This document shows positions 1-5,753 of a DNA stretch of 6,568 nucleotides, one piece after another. Within the stretch, counting starts at the first letter, position 1, and each line of letters opens with the position of its first letter. Below the pieces are notes generated by a model, which ran no database searches, had not been told where the DNA came from, and saw nothing but the letters and a program-made list of their open reading frames with translations. The DNA comes from an uncultured Clostridia bacterium (GTDB taxonomy: Bacteria > Bacillota > Clostridia > Christensenellales > Borkfalkiaceae), in contig CAMWHW010000055.1 of the NCBI GenBank assembly GCA_947174175.1, forward strand, positions 1 to 6,568, given 5' to 3'. Made by a program: the position numbers and the translations under genes.

Positions 1-345
1 CTTTTAAAGGTTTACATTCCCATGAGCAAGGCTACGATTGCAACCGTTGCGCTCTTCTTCGGAATTTCGCGTTGGAACGGTTACTTCTGGGCTTACAAAG
101 TCACGGAAGCGGCAGGTCAAAGCTATTCATGGCCCGTTCAGGTTTACATGCGTGACTTCATTGCTAAGGAAACCGGTTTAACCGGCTCATACGAGCAGGA
201 TTTGTCCGACCTCGGTAATCTCGGCCAAGGCACTTCGATAGCGTACGCAATGGTTATTTTCGCAATGATACCCATTCTCGTAATTTACCCCTTCATTCAG
301 AAGTATTTCGCAAAGGGCGTAAATATGGGCGGCGTAAAAGAGTAA
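1..345 (+). CDS. Carbohydrate ABC transporter permease, LplC/MalG type (C-terminal part)
   Basis: This is the C-terminal 114 residues of an inner permease subunit of a CUT1-type sugar importer. The reading frame is open from base 1, so the gene starts left of the window. The ATG at 22 is internal, since the preceding codons (LLKVYIP) continue the family pattern. That stretch plus MSKATIA matches the end of the EAA cytoplasmic loop, which contacts the ATPase and usually ends in a pattern like I-x-L-P-L-S-K-P. A membrane helix follows (about window residues 12-30, ending near RWNGYFWA), then a loop with WPVQVYMRDFI. The last helix (about residues 81-101) leads into the typical C-terminus IYPFIQKYFAKGVNMGGVKE. 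Family members are usually about 280-300 residues, so roughly the last 40% is present. Two stops in tandem (343-348) end it. A partner permease (LplB/MalF type) is expected upstream but cannot be seen. The family is clear; the substrate is not. Confidence 0.93.
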   Translation, partial: LLKVYIPMSKATIATVALFFGISRWNGYFWAYKVTEAAGQSYSWPVQVYMRDFIAKETGLTGSYEQDLSDLGNLGQGTSIAYAMVIFAMIPILVIYPFIQKYFAKGVNMGGVKE

Positions 346-365
346 TAAAGAATAATTATTTAAGT

Positions 366-394
366 TTGATACGGGCATGAGCCTGAATTATAAA
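366..394 (+). promoter_or_regulatory. Predicted sigma-A-type promoter for the solute-binding protein gene
   Basis: A -35 box TTGATA (366-371) and a -10 box TATAAA (389-394) are separated by exactly 17 bases, and each matches the vegetative consensus at five of six positions. Transcription would start near 401, giving a leader of about 20 bases that contains the ribosome binding site. It sits in the gap between the permease and the solute-binding protein gene, so it would add transcripts of the binding protein over the level read through from upstream. The gap is AT-rich, so a chance match is possible. The spacing and position still make it a good candidate. Confidence 0.6.
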
Positions 395-408
395 ATCAAT
401 AATAAATT

Positions 409-414
409 AAGGAG
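409..414 (+). promoter_or_regulatory. Ribosome binding site that sets the solute-binding protein start at 422
   Basis: AAGGAG lies 7 bases before the ATG at 422. An in-frame ATG at 377 has no comparable site and lies upstream of the predicted -10 box. Starting there would also put 15 polar and basic residues in front of the signal peptide. The 422 start is therefore preferred. Confidence 0.85.
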
Positions 415-421
415 AAAAATA

Positions 422-3271
422 ATGAACAAGAAACTCAAAATTGCTACTGCTGCGGTTTCCGTAGTGATGGCAGGAACGATGGCTGTCGGTATGTTCGGTT
501 GTACGCCGAGTAAACCGAAGAGCACTCAGGAAAAGTATCAAGTTGCCGCTGCGGACGCAGATATTAAAGATGTAACTCTTAATATCAACATCGGCGATGC
601 CGCTCAGAGGTCCATCAGCTTCGGTTACGGCGAACTTCTTTCCGGTACCGTTAAGCTTCCCGACGGCAACAGCTATACGTCTTCTTCGCTTAAACCCGCA
701 TGGGCTGCGTTCCAGAAGATGGTAGGTTGCAAATTCAATGACGTATGGAAGAGCGCTTCCAAGAAGCTTGAAACCGCTAAAACGGCAACGGCTGACGGCT
801 CCAAGCTTTCCGATATGGATATAATCACCGACGGCGCTGCAAATGTTTCCAAGTTCAGCACCGATCTGCTTGATCTGTCCAACTACCTGGAAGAAATGCC
901 CAACTACAAGAAGTTCCTTGACGACAACCCCATCGTTCGTCTGTCGCTGACTTCCGATACCGACCACGGCTCGATGTACTACGCTCCTTACTTTGACGGT
1001 AACAACGATATCGAAAAGTACGAGCTCTTCAAGACAAACTGGGTAGAGACTCTGCTTGACGGTACCGATGCCGGTGATACCGAAACGACCTACGCTTCGC
1101 ACGGCGCTGTTAAAAAGGCTATCGGCGGCGAATATAAAGACACTCTTACGACCTCTACCGCAATCGAGTCCTTCATGGGCAAGACGGGTAGCTGGACGGC
1201 AGAAGTCCTTGATAAGGACGGCAAGAAGCTTGACGCAGGCATCACCGTGAATTACGACAAGGCTCTTGCAGCTGCTAAGGGTTCCGAAGGTCTCGGCGCA
1301 GCCGTAACCGCAGCCGCAGGCAAGGCTTACACCGGCGACAGCGGTAACATCGTTGACATCATGAACTTTGCTATCAACGAGAAAGAGGGTGCAGTTACCG
1401 GCGCTCAGCTCAAGAAGATTCTTAACGAGTACGTAAAAGTTGCTTACTACGTAGGCGGCACCGACACTCAGTTCTATACCCAGGAAGGCTACAAGCTGTC
1501 CGACGTATTCGCGGGCTATTCCGCAGCATGGGATGTTGACCTCTATGCGGCAATTGGTAGAGTTCTCGTAACCAACCCTTCGATTCTTAAGTCCGGTAAG
1601 ACCGGTCATATCGGCGACGCGGATGCAACTCCTCATAAGAACCTGTATCTTCTCAGCGCTCGTACGAACGATATGCAGAGAATGATCGACTCCGTTTCGA
1701 TGATCGGTCAGCTCTACGGCGTACGCGGTCTCGAGAGCAAGAACCTGTATTCCTACGTTGGTTCCGACGGCAAGATAAAGGATCCCCGCGGCGACGCTAA
1801 GTCCTACGAGGCAATGGAGAAATTCCACAAGTTCTGGCAGGAAGGCCTTATTACCGACGGCGTCGTAAAGGGCTCGGATGGTAAGCAGTCCTATTATGCT
1901 AAGGATACTCAGGAAGCTCTTTCCACCTACGACTACGTAAATACGCAGACGCCCGGCGGCTTCCAGCTTGAAGAAATCGTCAACAAGTACGCTCTTGAAG
2001 ACGGATATTACTATACGCCTATTATTACCCCCGTATCCAAGTGGAACGACGGTAAGGAGCAGGTAATGAGATTTACCGAATCCTGGCGTACCACCAAGGA
2101 TACCGGATTCTGCGTACCCGTTGCAAACGTTAAGGATAATCCTCTCAAGCTGAGAGCAGTTCTTAACTTCATCGACAAGATGTTCTCCAACGACGGTCAG
2201 ATTCTCCTCACCTACGGACCTATGGCTTCCAGCGCAACCGCAAACGACGGCTTCTGGTACAATGCCGAGGCTACCACAGAGCAGGTAAACGCAGGCACCT
2301 ACTTCGAGTACGGCGGCAAGAAGCTCTATTCGACCGTTACTTACGCAGGTTCCTACCAGCCTACGATATGCGCTAACGTTTACGACGCATACTACGGCAA
2401 GTCCGTAAACGATGTTAAGTTCGACGCTTCCGGCCTTACCTATGCGGGCGGCGACGCAGTTGTAAAGGTACCTACCGACGACGACAAGGTTGCTAATAAG
2501 GCTAAGTTTACGGAAGACACCTATTACGTTAACTCCAAGGGCGAGTTCGTAAAGGCAGCTAAGGACAGCGCATCTTCGGCTGACGTATACGTAGTTAAGG
2601 GCACCGTTGCTGCTAACACCGCAGTAACCGGCGAGGCTTGCTATATCGTAGATAAGACCGGTAAGTTGACTGGTAAAGACGGCAAGAGAGTTCCTCTCAT
2701 CAGCAATACCGTAAGCCAGTGGACGACCAACGCAACGCTCAACTACACCAACTTCGCAAGATACGTCATTGGTTCCGCACTTCCTATCGGTAACAAGCTT
2801 CAGTCCTTCGAGTTCCAGCTTACTTCCGCAATGGGCAGAAAGGGTGCAACCGTAGTCAACGCAGGTCTCGGCAGCCCCAGCGATCCTACCGACGGCGTAA
2901 TCAAGCACACCGTTAACGTTATGACTAAGAATCCTTGGTACACCGTCGTTCCTACGTTGCTTCCTTACACCGTAGCTGATACTACTTCGCTTACCGGTGA
3001 TCACAACAGACTTTACACCGGCGACGCAGGCAACTACTTCTCCAACAACAAGAACGATAACACCAACCTGTACTGGCAGATTATCAAGTACGGTATGGAC
3101 GCAGGTCAGATTAGTGCTAAGTATTCTACTCTTGAGTTACCTTCTTCCGGCACCGTTACCGTACAGCAGATCATGCAGAAGCTTGAGGAAAAGGACGGCT
3201 ACACCGCTTACGTCAACATCAAGAACAAGGCATGGCAGGCAAGCAGAAAGTTCTACGATAAGATCAAATAA
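422..3271 (+). CDS. Very large extracellular solute-binding lipoprotein (LplA-like, CUT1 sugar importer)
   Basis: This 949-residue lipoprotein should sit on the outer face of the membrane and deliver a sugar or oligosaccharide to the ABC permease. A lipoprotein signal peptide is visible: basic MNKKLK, a hydrophobic stretch at about 7-25, and Cys27 in GMFGC as the lipidated residue. The lipobox is atypical, with Met at -3 and Phe at -2. LplA-like landmarks include DLSNYLEEMPNYKKFLDDNP (151-170), then HGSMYYAPYFDG (182-193), where the family usually has a glycine followed by an aromatic-rich strand. EAMEKFHKFWQEGLITDG (463-480) and the stretch around NFIDKMFSNDGQILLTYGP (582-600) also match. 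Ordinary family members are about 430-560 residues, so this one carries large extra segments, notably about 219-355 and 665-765. The second has short Tyr/Val-rich strands joined by Lys/Gly turns and looks like an inserted beta-rich module. Its own promoter lies upstream and a strong hairpin follows. The first 905 codons contain no TTA, CTA or TCA, which suggests selection for high expression. The role is well supported; the substrate is unknown. Confidence 0.9.
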   Translation: MNKKLKIATAAVSVVMAGTMAVGMFGCTPSKPKSTQEKYQVAAADADIKDVTLNINIGDAAQRSISFGYGELLSGTVKLPDGNSYTSSSLKPAWAAFQKMVGCKFNDVWKSASKKLETAKTATADGSKLSDMDIITDGAANVSKFSTDLLDLSNYLEEMPNYKKFLDDNPIVRLSLTSDTDHGSMYYAPYFDGNNDIEKYELFKTNWVETLLDGTDAGDTETTYASHGAVKKAIGGEYKDTLTTSTAIESFMGKTGSWTAEVLDKDGKKLDAGITVNYDKALAAAKGSEGLGAAVTAAAGKAYTGDSGNIVDIMNFAINEKEGAVTGAQLKKILNEYVKVAYYVGGTDTQFYTQEGYKLSDVFAGYSAAWDVDLYAAIGRVLVTNPSILKSGKTGHIGDADATPHKNLYLLSARTNDMQRMIDSVSMIGQLYGVRGLESKNLYSYVGSDGKIKDPRGDAKSYEAMEKFHKFWQEGLITDGVVKGSDGKQSYYAKDTQEALSTYDYVNTQTPGGFQLEEIVNKYALEDGYYYTPIITPVSKWNDGKEQVMRFTESWRTTKDTGFCVPVANVKDNPLKLRAVLNFIDKMFSNDGQILLTYGPMASSATANDGFWYNAEATTEQVNAGTYFEYGGKKLYSTVTYAGSYQPTICANVYDAYYGKSVNDVKFDASGLTYAGGDAVVKVPTDDDKVANKAKFTEDTYYVNSKGEFVKAAKDSASSADVYVVKGTVAANTAVTGEACYIVDKTGKLTGKDGKRVPLISNTVSQWTTNATLNYTNFARYVIGSALPIGNKLQSFEFQLTSAMGRKGATVVNAGLGSPSDPTDGVIKHTVNVMTKNPWYTVVPTLLPYTVADTTSLTGDHNRLYTGDAGNYFSNNKNDNTNLYWQIIKYGMDAGQISAKYSTLELPSSGTVTVQQIMQKLEEKDGYTAYVNIKNKAWQASRKFYDKIK

Positions 3272-3313
3272 TTATTAAGTAGAACCGTTTCAAAAATCAA
3301 TTATTGTTTGTTA

Positions 3314-3337
3314 CGCGCCCGCCTTCGGGCGGGCGCG
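3314..3337 (+). promoter_or_regulatory. GC-rich hairpin with UUCG loop after the solute-binding protein gene
   Basis: Bases 3314-3323 (CGCGCCCGCC) pair perfectly with 3328-3337 (GGCGGGCGCG) around a TTCG loop closed by C-G, the extra-stable UUCG tetraloop. It begins 43 bases after the stop codon of the binding protein gene. The bases that follow (GAATAAAACATTT) are not a U-tract, on either strand. It is therefore unlikely to be a complete intrinsic terminator. The likely role, by analogy with the intergenic hairpins of other sugar-importer operons, is to protect the 3' end of the upstream message or to reduce read-through, so that the binding protein outnumbers the membrane parts. The structure is certain; the role is inferred. 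Confidence 0.75.
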
Positions 3338-3362
3338 GAATAAAACATTTGGGGAATGTGAT

Positions 3363-3998
3363 ATGAAAACTCAAATGAAGTTTCAAAAAATCTTAGCGCT
3401 GATTTCTTTGGTAACTGCTGCTCTTGCCGTAGTGTTATCATTGTGCTTTTGCAGCGGCGTTATGAACGGCATCATAAACTATTCAACTGATTATGCCGGA
3501 TATGACGAATACGGAGTTGATAATTTATACAACTTCTCTCAGGGCGTAAACAACGCTCTCGTTATAGTGGCAATAGTTTTCCTTCTTGCAACCGTTCTTC
3601 TTTTCGCAATGGGATGCAATAAGAGAAGGAATTATTATCCCACCAACTACGTGGCTATCGGCGTATACGCAGCAGTGGCGTTCGCGTTCGCAATCTTTAT
3701 GGTTATTGCGTGCGCAATGTGCTTAGTGTATATGGGTCAAATCGATTTTGCCGCATGGAAAGCATACGAGTCAGAACAGGAAATGGGTATCGGCGGTGAG
3801 CTCGTTTACTCGCATACTCAGTATTATAGCCGCAACTGTGCGACTCTGGTACTCGGTATCCTGCTTTCAGTAGTCGTTATTGCCGAAATAGTTGTGTGGA
3901 TACTTAACTTAGTTTGGAAAATAAAACTTATGAAGGGCGAAAAAGCTCTCCTTGCTCAGGGCGTGGTGGAATCAAAAGCTGAAATGGAGGTGGCGTAA
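3363..3998 (+). CDS. Uncharacterised four-helix membrane protein (first of three in the operon)
   Basis: I do not recognise this 211-residue protein. Four hydrophobic segments are visible at about residues 10-32, 65-84, 97-124 and 158-185. Basic residues at the N-terminus (KTQMKFQK), between helices 2 and 3 (NKRRN, 86-90) and after helix 4 (WKIKLMKGEK) place both ends in the cytoplasm under the positive-inside rule. The first outer loop (33-64) is rich in Tyr and Asp: Tyr40, 44, 47, 50 and 56. The second (125-157) contains acidic and aromatic residues. No signal peptidase site, catalytic motif or EAA permease loop is seen, so it is not a normal ABC permease. The ribosome binding site is modest (GGGGA, 3351-3355, 8 bases before the ATG). 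The stop overlaps the start of the next gene by one base (TAATG), so the two are probably translated together. It uses TTA and TCA codons more freely than the binding protein gene. Being a real gene is near certain; an accessory role in transport is inferred from position. Confidence 0.85.
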   Translation: MKTQMKFQKILALISLVTAALAVVLSLCFCSGVMNGIINYSTDYAGYDEYGVDNLYNFSQGVNNALVIVAIVFLLATVLLFAMGCNKRRNYYPTNYVAIGVYAAVAFAFAIFMVIACAMCLVYMGQIDFAAWKAYESEQEMGIGGELVYSHTQYYSRNCATLVLGILLSVVVIAEIVVWILNLVWKIKLMKGEKALLAQGVVESKAEMEVA

Positions 3999-4681
3999 TG
4001 GATAAGAACCTCGTTATACAGGACGATATTCTCCGTTATAAAAAGAACAAGTTTGCGTCTATGTTCGCAATTCTTGCGCTCGTTTTCAACTGCTTGTACT
4101 TCACGCTTCTGTACGCAGTTTGCGAGACGGCTTTATATAAAGTCCCTCTTGGTTTCTCGGTTATAGTTAACCTTTTGGTATTGCTTGCGGGCTTCTACGC
4201 TTCCGAAGGCATCAAGGGTTACAACAAAAAATTCGCAATAGTTCTTATAGTGCTTGCGGCAGTGCAGGTATTAAGAATTATTTATTATCCTATTATCGGT
4301 ATGGCGAACAAATGGCTTGCAAACGATAACCATTACTTCGGAATACCGATGAACAACACGGCGAACGGTTTGATGATGATTGTCTATCTTGCGGGTTCGG
4401 CTGCCTGCTTCATCGTTTCCGCTGTTCACGGCTTTATAGTAGCAAGAAGACTTGAAGTCTTCCAGAAGAAGCTTGACGACGGCGAAGTATCCGTTGAAGC
4501 TACGCTTGCCGAAATCGAAGCGGAGGAGGCAGAGGCGAGAGAGCTTGCTTTGAAGGCAGCCGAAGAAGCGGCGGCGCTTGAAGCTGCACAGGCTTCCCAG
4601 GACACTCAGTCTCCCGTAGCGGAAGCAACCGTTGAGGCGCAGGAGAAGACCGTTTCTTCCGAGGAGGCAGACAATGGCTAA
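3998..4681 (+). CDS. Uncharacterised four-helix membrane protein with long acidic cytoplasmic tail
   Basis: I do not recognise this 227-residue protein. Predicted helices are at about 19-41, 50-70, 79-101 and 125-148. Basic patches RYKKNK (13-18), KGYNKK (73-78) and ARRLEVFQKK (149-158) put both ends inside. The outer loop between helices 3 and 4 (102-124) is polar. From about 152 to 203 the chain is Glu/Ala-rich with Leu at intervals, likely a long helix or coiled coil. The last 25 residues are acidic and probably disordered. It starts in the one-base TAATG overlap with the previous gene, behind a strong GGAGGTGG site (3986-3993). Its last codons hold the ribosome binding site of the ATPase gene, and the two genes overlap by 8 bases. 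This tight coupling suggests the protein is made together with the ATPase and may touch it through the tail, which is inference. No enzymatic motif is visible. Confidence 0.85.
   Translation: MDKNLVIQDDILRYKKNKFASMFAILALVFNCLYFTLLYAVCETALYKVPLGFSVIVNLLVLLAGFYASEGIKGYNKKFAIVLIVLAAVQVLRIIYYPIIGMANKWLANDNHYFGIPMNNTANGLMMIVYLAGSAACFIVSAVHGFIVARRLEVFQKKLDDGEVSVEATLAEIEAEEAEARELALKAAEEAAALEAAQASQDTQSPVAEATVEAQEKTVSSEEADNG
4661..4667 (+). promoter_or_regulatory. Ribosome binding site for the ATPase gene, inside the preceding coding region
   Basis: GAGGAGG lies 6 bases before the ATG at 4674 and encodes part of the Glu-Glu-Ala near the end of the upstream membrane protein. It selects 4674 over the in-frame ATG at 4632, which would add 14 mostly basic residues (MRRRRRPFLPRRQT) never seen in this ATPase family. 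Confidence 0.85.
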
Positions 4682-5741
4682 CTTAAGTTTACAGCATATT
4701 GAAAAGATATACGACGGCGGCGTTCAGGCAGTCTGGGATTTCAATCTCGACGTAGAGGACGGCGAGCTCATCGTATTGGTAGGACCTTCCGGTTGCGGTA
4801 AGTCCACGACGCTCAGAATGGTAGCGGGTCTCGAAGATATATCGAGCGGTCAGCTCATTATCGACGGTAAGGACTGCACCAGACTTCCGCCCAAGGACAG
4901 AGATATTTCCATGGTTTTCCAGAACTATGCGCTTTACGGCCATATGACTATATACGAAAACATGGCGTTCTCCCTTACGCTCCGTAAGGAAAAGAAAGAA
5001 ATAATTCACAGAAAGGTTATGGCTGCGGCGGAGATTCTCGATCTGAAATCTCAGCTCAACAAAAAGCCCAAGCAGCTTTCCGGCGGTCAGCGCCAGCGTG
5101 TTGCAATGGGACGTGCTATCGTACGTAACCCCAAGGTATTCCTTTTCGACGAACCCTTGTCCAACCTCGACGCAAAGCTGCGCGGTTCGATGCGCCGCGA
5201 AATAATGCTTCTGCACAAGAAGCTTAACGCAACCATGATGTACGTAACCCACGACCAGACCGAAGCTCTTACGCTTGCTGACAGAATCGTATGTATGTCA
5301 ATGGGTCACGTTCAGCAGATAGGTAAGCCTATCGACCTTTACGAGCATCCCGCAAACACTTTCGTTGCAACCTTCATAGGACTTCCTCCCATGAATATGT
5401 TCGACGGAAAGGTAGAGGGCGGCAAGTTCATAAGCGAGCTGTTCGAATATCCCCTTACGGCGGAGCAGTCCGAAAAGCTTAAAGAATACGAAGGTAAGGA
5501 GGTTATCCTTGGCGCGCGTCCCGAAAATATCGTGCGCGAGGGCACCATACCTTTCGTAGTAACCAACAACGAAAACCTTGGTATGAACACCCTGGTTCAC
5601 GGCAAAATCGACGGCAAAAAGATAGTCGTATGTAAGTTTGCGGAGTGGTGCAACTACAAGTTCGGCGACGAAATCAAACTCGGTTTCGACCCCGAGCGTA
5701 TGCACTTCTTCGATAAAGAAACTACGCAGGCGATTATATAA
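4674..5741 (+). CDS. Sugar ABC transporter ATP-binding protein, MalK/MsmX/UgpC family
   Basis: This 355-residue ATPase binds the cytoplasmic side of the permease pair and powers sugar import by hydrolysing ATP. All nucleotide-binding motifs are intact: Walker A GPSGCGKST (37-45), Q-loop Gln83 in VFQNYALYGHM, signature LSGGQRQR (135-142), Walker B VFLFDE (155-160), D-loop SNLD (163-166) and H-loop His193 in THDQTEAL. From about 235 to the end is the regulatory TOBE-type domain, with the familiar GARPENI (280-286). Length is close to the usual 360-370. One departure is Gly89 in YALYGHM, where the family normally has Pro. The start at 4674 gives the typical N-terminus MANLSLQHIEKIY and overlaps the upstream stop by 8 bases (ATGGCTAA). 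Many Gram-positive CUT1 importers share one ATPase encoded elsewhere, so an ATPase inside the operon suggests a dedicated one, or the shared one placed here. The stop codon runs into the next ribosome binding site. Confidence 0.96.
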   Translation: MANLSLQHIEKIYDGGVQAVWDFNLDVEDGELIVLVGPSGCGKSTTLRMVAGLEDISSGQLIIDGKDCTRLPPKDRDISMVFQNYALYGHMTIYENMAFSLTLRKEKKEIIHRKVMAAAEILDLKSQLNKKPKQLSGGQRQRVAMGRAIVRNPKVFLFDEPLSNLDAKLRGSMRREIMLLHKKLNATMMYVTHDQTEALTLADRIVCMSMGHVQQIGKPIDLYEHPANTFVATFIGLPPMNMFDGKVEGGKFISELFEYPLTAEQSEKLKEYEGKEVILGARPENIVREGTIPFVVTNNENLGMNTLVHGKIDGKKIVVCKFAEWCNYKFGDEIKLGFDPERMHFFDKETTQAII

Positions 5742-5748
5742 GGAGGTG
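5741..5748 (+). promoter_or_regulatory. Strong ribosome binding site overlapping the ATPase stop codon
   Basis: AGGAGGTG shares its first A with the TAA stop of the ATPase gene (5739-5741) and precedes the ATG at 5754, with 7 bases between GGAGG and the ATG. It is a near-perfect match to the 16S anti-Shine-Dalgarno sequence and fixes the start of the last gene. Ribosomes ending on the ATPase gene can readily restart here. Confidence 0.85.
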
Positions 5749-5753
5749 TAGTC

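Noticed and set aside
374..383. Small inverted repeat GGC-ATGA-GCC in the promoter spacer
   Set aside because: Three paired bases are too few to argue for an operator.
377..421. Upstream in-frame ATG for the binding protein gene
   Set aside because: It has no ribosome binding site, lies upstream of the predicted -10 box, and would place a polar basic stretch before the lipoprotein signal peptide.
407..3004. 865-codon open frame on the - strand across the binding protein gene
   Set aside because: It is in codon register with a clearly real gene and is open because of that gene's codon bias. It starts with GTG and its translation resembles no family I know.
4523..4533. Second copy of the 11-mer GAGGAGGCAGA, also seen at 4661-4671
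   Set aside because: Both copies encode Glu-Glu-Ala in the acidic tail. The first is followed by no start codon, so it is a product of repetitive amino acid composition.
4632..4673. Upstream in-frame ATG for the ATPase gene
   Set aside because: It would add an arginine-rich leader absent from the family. The ATG at 4674 has a strong ribosome binding site and gives the standard N-terminus.
4689..5252. 187-codon open frame on the - strand within the ATPase gene
   Set aside because: It is codon-registered antisense to the conserved ATPase motifs, and the sense protein fully explains the sequence.
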